64,000 bases of DNA from Spongilla lacustris (taxonomy: Eukaryota; Porifera; Demospongiae; Spongillida; Spongillidae), in assembly GCA_949361645.1 (NCBI GenBank), contig OX442416.1, forward strand, positions 17,922,993 to 17,986,992. The letters are read 5' to 3'. The translations under genes were made by a program, and so were the position numbers. Below, one piece after another: positions 22,088 through 34,200 of this stretch; the first letter of the stretch is position 1; each line of letters begins with the position of its first letter. The notes beneath the pieces were generated by a model, which was not told the DNA's origin, made no database searches, and saw only the letters and a list, made by a program, of their open reading frames with translations.

Positions 22088-22460
22088 TTCTGTATGGAGG
22101 AGCTAGAAAAAAGTAACCAAACTCTGAGAATGGCCTAAGATACCAGGTTGAGGGACATAATACAAACATTTCATCTGAAATGTTCAAACGGTTTAAATCA
22201 AAACTCGCATTCACCTTCATAAAAATAAGAATAATTTACTACGTTATCTGCTGTTCACTTCCATACCCCACAGCGGATTATGAGATCATGGATGTGGGTG
22301 TTGGATTCATGCTCCACCTCAAAACTGCTTCAGATAAATTACTCCATTTATAGCGATCTGTAATGACTCAAAAGGCAGCAGACATGTAAATTTACTACTA
22401 AACACCGTATTCACAAATCGGTTGCAATCGATATCCTGTGGAACATTTGATTGCCTATTT
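22088..22460. repeat. Segmental duplication, copy 2
   Basis: Direct copy of 20,550-21,010 with an internal gap after ctgaaatgttcaaacgg and few substitutions. About 1.1 kb of unrelated sequence, including the G-rich tandem repeat, separates the copies. Confidence 0.85.
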
Positions 22461-22799
22461 AATTGGTAAATAACAACAAAGGCAGGCTCCTGTATCCGAG
22501 AGGACATGTTACAAGAAGCAGCACCGCCCAGATTCAAAGCGTCGCAGGCATAACTGATAAATTGAAGACAAGAGCAGCTGCGATGTTATCTTTTCTTCCC
22601 AGTGGCTACATGACATACAGTGCGCTTTGTGTACTTGTTCAAGTGTTCATAGATCTGCCTGCCTAATTTGTGCCCATGATTCTAAGCATCAAAGGTGTAA
22701 TGTTTATAAATCACTTCAGTTTAACACGTAGGCATGTTGTTTGTGCATACCTCCTTCTAGACAATAAAAAATAACACACCATTTCATGCATCCAATCTG

Positions 22800-23560
22800 T
22801 TGCACATCGTAAGGTCGATGGCTGCCATCTCAGTTTGACTTGGATTCGATCGGATCTATTCCCAGTGGCAAGAAAGGCGTCTTCTCTTCAGAAACTTTTT
22901 CCTGTTCTAATTCTGGAGGTGCTTCTGGAACATTCTTAATTTGCTCTTCATTCACCGCAATGGTATCTCATGGCAAAGCGAGTATGAAACATCCAAGCAT
23001 TCCTTGCAGTTGAAACATTTGGAAGATGCTTTCAGATTGTATTTGGGTGCAGCATTGTGCGGTACACAAGTTCTGTAGTCTAGGCTCAATCTGGATGCCA
23101 CTGCGCACTGCAATGCCAGAGCTTGGACAGCTTGAGATAGGCCTGCAATGAACACTGCGTCTCCAAACCAACATTGATGCCCACTGCAGGCAGGACTCTG
23201 TGGGCCGTCCTATCTGTTAGAGAAGTGGACAGAATTAGGAATGTAAGGGTTATTATATATATTATGGGGTACACAGCGTCATCCCAAGACCTCAATGTAA
23301 TACAGTGATATCCAAACCTCAGACATACCCTTGGCATTCTGGAAGTTCATATGGGACGCCACCACCAAATTATTGGAGGAAGTGGTCTCTCCCTCCAGGA
23401 TTCTGTCATCCTCATCAACGATGCCTTTATCGTCATTCCAGCACAGGTTGTGGAGGTCTGTATCCCTCCAGATTGTTATCTCCGACGAGATCCTTGTCCC
23501 CCCTAACGTCAAGATGTTATCTTTTCCAAAATAGTTTGGCATTACTTGTAGCGCTGCACA
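22800..23560 (-). pseudogene. Penelope ORF1-like relic
   Basis: The ORF at 23,279-23,542 encodes DDKGIVDEDDRILEG and NFQNAKGMSEVWISL, homologous to the acidic N-terminal ORF of the Penelope element at 5,270-5,797. Beyond it, a proline/glutamate-rich frame near 22,960-22,850 (NVPEAPPELEQEKVSEEK) may be part of the same protein. Stops and frame changes separate the pieces. No RT or nuclease remains nearby. Confidence 0.5.
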
Positions 23561-23589
23561 GCACTTCTCACGTGCGAGATCAATGAGAA

Positions 23590-25250
23590 TCTATTCTTTA
23601 TACTTGGTTAGGAGTATAGAAAGTTAGTGCATTGCGTGACTCGTCCTTGTTGTTATACTTGGTCCCCAGGTATGTGAGTAGTGATTTTGTTATGCCTGTT
23701 CCCCAGGTACTGCTTTGGGGACGTTCGTTACCCAAGCACAGAACCAGCAGTCTGTGAAATGTGGTGATTGCAAAATACTGTATCATGGGTAATCAATGCA
23801 GCTAGAACTGATGCATATACACATGCAACATTTGCAAATCTCTAGATGTACTATGGTCTTGGTAGACGAAAACATAACTTTGAAGCTAGTGCACTTGTAA
23901 AGTACATTGCTGACACAGGTTGATTTTGATTATACTGCACTCGGGTCTGGGCATGTGCACAGTGAGTCTACCACCGTACGGCACTGGGCACGAGGACAGT
24001 TGGCGGTGATTGGTATATGAACTCTCAGCATTTGACATTCTCGTAAAAATGTGCATATCTGCTGGACATTGTGATGATGGATCTCACCACCGTGGCCACC
24101 ACTATAAAAAGGATATTTTAAAGTTTGTTTTGCAGTGCCCAGGACCTTTTTAGCTTACTGCAACAGCCTTATGGCAATGATGCTGTATGCAGGAGTAGTG
24201 ATATACAGTTTTGAGAACTGCCTATTAAGTTTTTATAAAGTAGATGGCAATTGAGCAGGTTACTAGTAGTTAGCCAAGAGCGGTCACCTGTTCCTTCCAT
24301 GTTGAAGGCATATGCAATTAACGCTTCAAACGGTAGATAACATTCACTGCAGGAGGTGGAAGGTGGTGCTAATTGTGATGAAGATAGCTACTTCAGCTTT
24401 ACTGTAAGTATTAGCATACGTAATGTACATGTACAATATTGGTGACAAGAGTGAATTGTAAGGGGCTGATGGCTACTATCTCGGAATTTGAAGATGATAT
24501 GCAAAGTGACATCTGTTCTTCAGCCTATTCGTGTTGAGCCTGGGAACTCCATAATACATATCTTCTTTATTACAAAGTAATTCAGTTCACCTCATGTATG
24601 AACAACTGCAAGCGTTCATCTTATGTATTTATTGTGGTGTGCTATCTATAAAAAGAAAGGTTCCCTTTAAATTTCTGTTACATTTCAGGGTGAAAAAATG
24701 ACCTTGCAAACTATTTCTTGCAGTAGACTAGACTAGAACTGAAGAAATAACTGATAAAAAAATCTACAAGTGCAACAACCTATGATTACTACAGTGGATA
24801 ATGTTGATAATATAGCATGATTGTAGAATGTACACTATTGTCACTGACATGTACATGATATGTATAAACAGTTATGATAGCATACTTTTAATGAGATTCA
24901 TTCTCTTCCGTACTTAGCGCTGGTAAACAGGGCTAAGTGTCAACAACGTGCAACACCCAAGTTAACACATCACGTTCGATCTTCTATGGTTAAAAACGGG
25001 CTGCGCATAACTATTAATCAAATCAACTGCTGTTGCGCGTTTATCATATTGTTGACTAGACTGGTAGGGTGTGTGCGGGAGCTATTTGTTTCAACGGAAT
25101 TGCTTACAACACGTGTGGTATATGGATCGCCAAAAACAACATGTATAATGAGGTTACGAACATTACACTTAGTGTCCAGCCGCAAACAGCCGTGAATATT
25201 GTGACTGATTGTTACTTTATAGGGTGTGGCGTTATAACTGCATGTTCCAT
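23590..25250. other. Intergenic, upstream of the ankyrin-ROCO gene
   Basis: No gene or strong repeat recognised. The segment immediately left of 25,254 would contain the promoter of the ankyrin-ROCO gene if the start exon is correct, but I see no unambiguous core promoter. Confidence 0.4.
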
Positions 25251-25253
25251 CTG

Positions 25254-25292
25254 ATGATGGCGTCGGGCAGCAGGGAGGATCGCGATCGCGAG
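25254..25292 (+). CDS. Exon 1 of ankyrin-ROCO gene (start)
   Basis: Two adjacent ATGs (25,254 and 25,257) open a short frame, MASGSREDRDRE from the second, ending exactly at a GAG/GTAAGC donor in phase 0. The next ankyrin exon at 26,418 begins in phase 0 and directly starts the first repeat. Chosen because of donor quality and phase; not supported by homology. Confidence 0.55.
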
Positions 25293-28200
25293 GTAAGCCT
25301 ATGGATATATCATCTCTCTGAGACTCCCCTGACGACAAACATGTATTTTTAAAGATACCTATTAGCTGTGGCATGTGTTAAAAATCCGTTAATTAAATAG
25401 AATCAATGGGATGAATTTGAAGTAGGGGGTAGTGTATAAAGTAATTTATCTCTGTATGCCTACTCTAATATCTATGCATATATGTGATGAACGATGGTGC
25501 GAGAACCAGTTAGAGAGGAAATAAAATTAAAAGATGAGTGGGCAGAGTGGCTGTCATTAAGAAAGCCTAGAGTGTGTGTGCGTGTGTGTGTGTGTGCGTG
25601 TGTGTGTGCGTGCGTGTGTGTGCATGTCTGTAGGAGCATGATAGGGCTCTTCCATGTGTCCATACCATGTCTGTATAGTAGGAGCATGCCATTCATTGAA
25701 CTATTACATTATCTAACCGTAACCCCAATAATTGCAAACGTATCCCCCCGGGACAAATATACAGTATAAAAGCACCCCTAGACAAGCTTACATTATATAT
25801 CGACGGACCCCCCCCCCCCCCCCCCACCCCGGGACAGACTTGTGAATGCCCCCCCGGCCTTCTATTATGTTCCACTCCACCCTGGACAAGCGTTTATTTA
25901 GTATGGCTGAAGTCTAAACCCCTGGGACAGGCCTTTCAATGATACCCTCCCCCCCCCCTTCCCCCCCCGGGACTTATTCCCTATACCCCCCTGGACACTA
26001 TTTATTGTCATCTGTAGGGGGTGTATAATTAAATAATGGAATAGCCCATTGTACAGGTAACTGTAGTAGTCTGGAAACCTTTTTGGCTACAGATGTTTGC
26101 TTACCTGTCATGTGCTAGCTCATTGTGGATGACTCCCTAGTAAGCGTAGGCTGTTTGGACAATGATGGAGGAAAGCCACATTGAAGTTAGGATACAGCAC
26201 CTGACCAGAAGCTTATAACTTCCTTCTGGTGCCGATGTATTTGGATTTACCGCCAAGTTTGCAACAAAGGGTGGATTTAATACAGTAAAATAAAAGTCTT
26301 CTTTCATTCTGTCCAAAGCACAATGTCCAGGCTACATGTATGATATATTGGTGATATATGTCCAGTTGTGGCAAGTGTCTCTATCTTGGTTAGTTGAAAA
26401 TCGTTCCATCCATGCAGGCACAGCTTATAGAGGCAGCAACAATGGGAAGAAAGGAAGACATCATTGAGCTCCTCAAGCATGGTGTTGATGTGGATGGTGC
26501 TAGTGAGGTGAGTCATGTAATCAGATTATGTGTAGCATGAGTGAAGGTGTGAAGTGGGATGTGTGGATAGTTTAATGCCGGATTCTTAGCCCTGTCCAAG
26601 GCTCGTGAGGTGGGCAGGGGGAGGGGGCTGGTGTTCATTGGCAAGGCTTGCATTAACCACTACCATTACAAACGTGGTAATGATATACTTATGATGTAAT
26701 GGCTATAATTTTGCTGATATAGTCAACTATCTTAGTATTAATTGAAAGCTCTCTCATAGGGGAATTAGAATAGCAGAAAGGTTTACCAGTTATTGATTAG
26801 CTAAGTTTCCACTGATGGGGGTGTGTAGATCAATTTGCTGCCAGAGATGGACACGCCCCCCCCATCTCCCGACCAGCCTATTGGCCTGATGATAGGATCG
26901 TGTGATTTGTGAATAATGGGATGATATTGGATATTTATTACAAAGCAAACCATTTTCCCGTCTCCCCAAAACTCCAATGTGTACATTGCTCCCCCATACC
27001 CCATAGCTAGCGTGGCTTCAATGAGGCTTTAAGTTAAATAGCTCCTTATATACACCCACATTCCATGTCACATGATAATTTTCATGATATCATCCTTCAT
27101 GAATAATTCATGATCAGGGGAGCTCATAATGGTGAATGTATTGTTTGATATAATGAACAGTTAAACTGCTGGGTGTGAGGGTTGTCATCATCTACATCCA
27201 ATAGTTGTCTATCAATAGAGCCCACCATTTACTATGTTGGCCCTACTCTGAGGTCCATTCTCCCTCTTTTCTTCTACTCCTCACAATATCCTAACATTTC
27301 TCTGTTAATGGTTATATACTTGGATTTTAATATGTAATAAATGTACTCATGCAGCTGATTTAGTGGAATGGGAACGAGGTGCACACGCTCACAGTCCATG
27401 GCAGAGGTGTGTGACCTGTGGTAGGTCAGTTCTGTTGTTAGAGCATATGTGTTGTCTGTGTGCAGTGATGGCAGAGATGGGTTGGTAGTATCTGACCTTC
27501 CTGGTACACTATGATATGTTACAGGGCAGTGGGACCTCTCTAATGAGGGCATCAGAGTGGGGACATGTGGAGTGCATCAAGATGCTACTTGAGGGTGGTG
27601 CCCAGGCCAACCAGCAGGACATTGTGAGTGGTTACAGACCAGTGCAATGTCTTGTTAGTGATGTGTATCCTTGTGATATGTGTGGGCTGTGGCAGTGATT
27701 TGTGAGTAGAATATTGTGTGCATTGGAACATGCTGGCCAGGTGGAGATGCATGGTGTGAATGTGTATGGCTTCAGAGATGGAGGCAGAAGTACATGTATG
27801 TGGTGAAGTGCATGATTGGTGTGCGAGGGCATGTGTGTTTGTGTGAAATGAACCATGGGAGGAGGAAGTGACGTTGGATGATGTAATGATGATGCCAGGT
27901 GATGTGTAGGCCTGGATGTGTTAGTGTGATATGTCAATAGTGGGTATTGGGATGATGAGGAGAGATGTGTGGATAGTGAGAAGTGTGAATAGTGAGATGT
28001 GTGGATATTGAGATATATAGGTAGTGGGATTTGAAGGCTGGGGGGGGGGGGGGGGCAGGTGCGTTCGGTCGACCCCCCAGCTGTGGCCCCTGATGCCACG
28101 GTCCACACTGCTGGAGCCACTCACACCTGCAGCGATCATTCCTGCTGTAACAAGAGAGGAAGCCCCTCATTTGCCAGCTGCCGTTTTGATGCCGGCAATG

Positions 28201-31200
28201 GCCCCTCCCCCTTATGATGAACCAGCTGCTCGTCCTCAAGGTACTGATGTAGCCTGTCCCACGGTGCTAAAAAAGTGGCTATGTCAATACCTCTAGGACG
28301 AGCCACTGGTTTGTCATGAGGGGGAGGGACCGTTCCTGCAGCTGGGTGTTGCTTTTTACTTGCAACAAAAATGAAGCAATTTTCTATTCGAGCATCGTAG
28401 ACGAGCTTAACTGCAGAGCTTACCTGATACGCATGCCCATTCTAAATTTGTGTCCTTTGAATAAAAATACAATCTACATGTACTGCATGTACCTATTTGT
28501 GGCCAGTGTTCTTAGCTGTGGTTTGTGGTATATCAACAAACACTTTATACTTGTGCTAACTGGTGGAGGGTGTATACCCTTAAACCCTTCAAAGGGGAGG
28601 AGGCATATAGAATTTATACACCTAGGGCCGTCCACAAATGACGTCATGCAAAAATGGCGGAATTTCCCCCCCCCCCCCCCCCCTTCCCAGCATTGTAGCT
28701 TATATGAACCAATTTGATTGTATTAATGTGTCAGTGCGTCTCATTTATTGCAACGGAGGGGCAAACAGAAGTAATGTTTGGAAAAGTAGCGCTTAGAGGT
28801 TCTACAGCTGTTTGCTTTGACCAAAAAGTCAGCAGCGATCCCTTGCTTTTCAGTTCTACACTTTTCAATTCCCGGAGTAATGCCGTTACCTTATCCTCCA
28901 AGCCTTCCCCTTTCTTTAGTTCAGTCCATTTGACATTGAACTCCTGCTGACAGATCTGTTTTGATTTCTTTGGCTAGGTCGCCACATATGCATTATATAA
29001 TGTAGCATAAAGCTTAGCTTTATCCACAGTCCTTTCAGCCATCACTACGCCTAAGAATAGAGGGGGTTAATATTTAAATTTGTGATGTAACCTTTCATCC
29101 CCCCTCCCCCCCTCATCACAGACTGTCACAAACTTGGCTACCCCTCCCCCCCCTTTTGCGTGACGTCATTTATGGATGGCCCCTTAGACCCTTCAAAGGG
29201 GAGGAGGTATATAGCGGGTGGACAGTGTAAAACCTTAGACCCTTCAAAGGGGAGGAGGCATATAGTGGGTGGAGGGTGTATAACCTTAGACCCTTCAAAG
29301 GGGAGGAGGCATATAACAGGTGGAGGGTGTATAACCTTAGACCCTTCAAAGGGGTGGAGGCATATAGCGGGTGGGGGGGGTAACACCTTAGATCCTTCAC
29401 AGGGAAGAGGCATATAGTAGGTGGAGGGTGTATAACCTTAGACCATTCCAAGGGGAGGAGGCATATAGCCGGTGGAGGGTGTATAACCTTCAACCCTTCA
29501 AAGGGAAGGAGGCATATAGCGGATGGAGGGTGTATAACCTTGGACCCTTGAAAGGGGAGGAGGCATATAGCATCTACAGTACATCACGTGTGTGATAAAG
29601 GTGTGCCTGGGTGCCACCTTCACAGTTCCAAATAGAGCACATACAACAATTACATGTAAGTACTTGTACTGTACAAAACTCACAATTCAACCCAAATATG
29701 TGCAGGGTTGTGTATATTACATGTACATGTATGTGGTGTGGTGAGAACCTTGAAAATGTAATCAGTTGTGTTGAATAATCCACTAGGCAAGTATTAAATG
29801 ATTTGTACTCCATCTCTACGCTATGCTTTCCACAGCATGGTGATACAGCTCTTCATATTGCTATGCATTATGGACGTCCTGACTGTGTAAGAACACTTTT
29901 ATCCCACCATGGTATGGACCCCAACATTACGAACATGAAGGGACTTACAGCCATGAGTGTGTAGCTTTGTGCATATGGAAAGGTGATGTTGTGTGGACAT
30001 TCAGGTGCGGGGAAGAGTACACTAACTGAGGTAAGCCTGTGAGCCTCACAGTGTATGGTATGGAGACCTCACAGTAGGCCTATAGTATGGTATGGAGACC
30101 TCACGGTAGGCCTATTGTATGGTATGCAGACCTCACAGCAGGCCTGTTGTATGGTTTAGAGACCTCACAGTAGGCCTATTGTATGGTATGGAGACCTCAC
30201 AGTAGGCCTATTGTATGGTATGGAGACCTCACAGTAGGCCTATTGTATGGTATGGAGACCTCATCGTAGGCCTATTGTATGGTATGGAGACCTCACCGTA
30301 GGCCTATTGTATGGTATGGAGGCCTCACAGTAGGCCTATGGTATGGTATGGAGACCTTGCAGTAGGCTTATTGTATGCAGGGGTAGATACAGGGGGTTGG
30401 GTATTTCGGTCTACTTGGCCCCAAGTAATGTGAGATTTGAGTGCACCAATGCTGTCATGATGTCAGTGTATGCTTTTAACTGTATGTGTTTTTGTTTTGT
30501 TTCATTCACCTTGTAGGTTATCCTTCAACATCCAATGCCGAGAACAATGTTCACTCAGTTAAAGGTAAAATTATACATATGCACTTTCATACACACGTAC
30601 ATTTACAAGTACATCGTACTACATGTAAAACGTTATTTGTACATTGGACTGAAGTTCTTTTACCTGACAACTGCATATATACAGAATTGGTAACAAATAG
30701 GTACGGTAACAAATACATGTATGGCACATCAGATTAACTTTTTCTGTAGTGTACAGTTTTATGGAAGGGGTAACATTTATGTGTACATAGCCCGTCATAA
30801 GCCTAAATGAACCTCCTTCACTCACTTGCATGGGTGTAGCAGAAATACACAGATATCACCCAGCATAGTGCATTAATTAGGAGGGGGGGGGGAGGTGTGC
30901 ATGTGGTGCACCTCAAACCATTCAGGGCTGTTTGTGTAAACCTTATTAGTGTGAAACAATTCTATAGCGTCTATTTGGAGCAGATGAGGTTGAGCCTCTC
31001 ACTGCTGGGATCATTCCCCATCAAGTTGACCACAGCAGTATGGTTATCTATGACTTGGCAGGACACCAGCAATTCTTCTCCAGCCACTCTGCATATCTGG
31101 AGGCCATATCCTTCCACAGTCCAGCCATCTTTCTTCTCCTTCAGGACCTTAGGAAAGATCCTGATGACATCACCAAAGAACTATACCACTGGGCTGCAAT

Positions 31201-34200
31201 GATAGATGGTGTGTGCCACAAATGTCCCAAGAAGTCCTCAGTCATAGTAGTGGGCACACATGCTGATTTTCTAAAAAAAACAACAGATGTCCTCAAAACT
31301 AGATGATTTGAAGTCAAAGTCTTTAGAGGTTATAACTCATCAAAACTTAGTTGATGTAGTAACATTAAACCTTAAGCAACCGTATAGTACACAGATGGAG
31401 CAATTTATGGAGCTATTGACTAAAACAAACAAAGCTGTCATAAGCATGTGTCCACCTATCCCTGGCCACTGTCCCTTACTGCTGAACTTCTTGAAAGTAA
31501 AGCTACCTCCTGATGCTCATGCCATATCTCTCTCTGACCTCCATGCACGTATAACTGGTGACAAGGATATGCAGGTCATGGATCCTCAGCTCTCTACAAT
31601 TATACAAAGTCTTAAAATCCTGTCAGGAAGAGGTTTAATTGCTTTAATACTATCAAAGGACCCTCCTAATAATAGTTGGGTAGTCCTTCAAAAAGAATGC
31701 ATCCTTAAGAAAGTCAACGGAACTTTGTTTGCTGATTCCAATCTTAAAGAATATCGCCGGCTCTCTAGCAATACTGGGATAATACCCAAAGCAGTTTTAA
31801 GAAAATCATTTCCACAGTATGATGTAGAAATGATAGCTCAGTTTATGATCCAATTTGAAATGTGTCAGTTAGTGGACCTATCCAAGATTGACACAAACAT
31901 GAAGGCAGAAGGCTCAGACCTCGGTCCTCTTCTCTTCTTCCCAGCTCTTGTTAGGGAAGGTGTCATAGTTCCCGAGAACAGCTTCTGTTGGCACATGATT
32001 GTCAAGTCTCCACACCAATTCTTCACCCCACGCTTTCATGATGTCCTTCTCCACAGACTGACCTTACAGTTCCCACTGCCTGCTGTACAGACCACATCTG
32101 GTGTTAGTCGTAGGTGTGAGGTATGGAAGAATGGCATAAAGTGGCTTAATGGTTCAGGGGTGACCACCATTGTTGAGATGGATGGCATACCATTCCAGTC
32201 CCTCTCCTTGGCTATGTCATTCCCTGACCCAATGTATCACGATCAATTTCACTTGGTCCTAAATGCCATCAAGGAAGCTTTTGTAGAATTCTGCCCATAT
32301 TTGGATACTGTAGAATTAGTGTCTTTTCCTTCTGAGGCTAGTTCTAAGAGTAGTGCAGAGTTGCCACTGTTACGAGATGCTCTTAGCACTACACACGTTA
32401 GTATTAATGAGACAAGTGTAGAGTTGCCTCTACTACAACAAGCTCTTCGTACCAAACAAGTTAGTGTTATTAATGCCAATGGAAATAAGTATGTGAAATT
32501 AAATGAATGGTTAAGAATGGAACCGTGTCTTGCTCAATTTGTTGGAGTTGAAGGTAAGGATGCTCACATTGCAGACCATGCTTAGAATAACTCTTTTCCT
32601 GAAGGGTCCACCACCATATGTACATGTGATAAGCACCCAGCTGTTATGGAAGGTGACCTCCCAGGTGTTGAAGCCAAAGGTAAGGCTAGTAGGCAGTGTA
32701 TGCTGTATACTTAGTGATATCCTGTGCCCCAAAGGGTCTGCTGGTGAGGACCAGGCTGTTAATGAAGGTGATATCTCATCTGAGGGCTGTCATGCAAATT
32801 CCCCTCCCACACCATCTGCAGGCCAACCCACTCTATCAGGTATGTGATAGTTTGTACACATCTAAAAACACATACAAAATGGGCACCAGAGGGGGCCAGG
32901 GGGGGAGGGGGTACCTAGTTGTTCCAAACCCAAGGTTATGGTGCCCCTTTATCCTACCTTCAATCCCTAAAAACTATAGTACATTATAACATTTCAACAG
33001 GTGGATGTAGTTGGTAGCATAATTTAGCTTTTAGCGCTCGCTTTAACTGAAAAAAGTGTGTTGGTTTAGGTACACTAAACTTGGTTTAATGTTGGTATGC
33101 GTAAGGGTCAGCACCCTTATGCACACCCGACTGGCCGGCTGTCGCCTACCCCCCCCCCCCCCTTATGGGCAAACAATAAATTATGCCAAGCACAATGGGT
33201 ATCACGATCAGAGCGCATATAGTATGCCAAGCATGAGGGAGCATTCAGCTAGCATTATGTGTTTGGTTTAGGTACTAAACTTGGTATGCGAGCAATATGC
33301 TAAAATCAATCACTTGCAATGCCTGCGGGGATATTGCACTTACGAAGGTACACAGGGCACATTATTAATATATGCAGTGTCTTGTTCTGCTGAACATCGA
33401 AAGTGTGAATTTTTACACCTCCTGACCATCCCACAGCTTCCACACCTCGCTCAGGAGTAGAGTCATGGGACTCACCGCCTCTTCTGTTGCCATATCAAAT
33501 GTACATGTCCAGGAGAAAAAAAATCGTAGCCACTTGTGCAAATGCTTATACTGACTCAGTCTGGAAATCCATTCCTATATATACCCCCCACGTGGGACCA
33601 CACCCTCACATGACAGGGGCAGATACAGGATTTTGTGTTAGGGGGGGGGCATATAGGGATGAGAATGGGGGCGTGCCCCTCCGAACTTGCCAGGGTGTCT
33701 GGGAAAGCGCAGTAGCACCATCATCTCCGCCCCAAAACCCTAGCCACTGTGGTGTTTTTTTTTTTTGGAAGTTATACTGAAAACAGCTAGTAAAGATACC
33801 TATAACAGTCACCTATCACAAATAGGGTCAATTAGAAGCATCCTCTGAGGGTATTTTCGACCATAGCTGTCAATGATAGCATCAATATTAAGTTCAATAT
33901 CTTTGTGCACATACAATAACATTAATGCTGACTTCTCCCATAGTGCTGCGATAGACATTTTAAATAAATCTCAAAGAGGAATTAGCTCTTTCTACTCCAC
34001 TTGATGTTACAGAGGTCAATAGCAGTAGCTTAATGATAGTTGTAGCATTTCTGTCTGCTATGGTTGTGACAAGAGAGTTTGGTTTAATAGGGGAATTATT
34101 CCACATGGTTTTCCAAAGCGCAATCTCTTGATGAAATGCTTGTGGAAAAGGCAAATCATCACTATAAAACTTGTATAGGTCGTCTGCATCGATAGCCTTT

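Noticed and set aside
24986..25374. ORFs on both strands around 25.0-25.4 kb
   Set aside because: No recognisable domain, and they overlap the better-supported short start exon of the ankyrin-ROCO gene.
25254..26417. A DAPK-type kinase domain upstream of the ankyrin exons
   Set aside because: No kinase motifs (GxGxxG, HRD, DFG) were found on the plus strand between 23.6 and 26.4 kb.
29138..29493. Repetitive ORFs on both strands of the 51-bp array
   Set aside because: The period is a multiple of three and there are no domain signals; the array is intronic.
32554..32585. Reading exon 6 through to the TAG at 32,583 as the C-terminus of the ankyrin-ROCO protein
   Set aside because: A good donor (GAAG/GTAAGG) at 32,553 and a phase-matched Death exon at 36,973 make splicing more likely.
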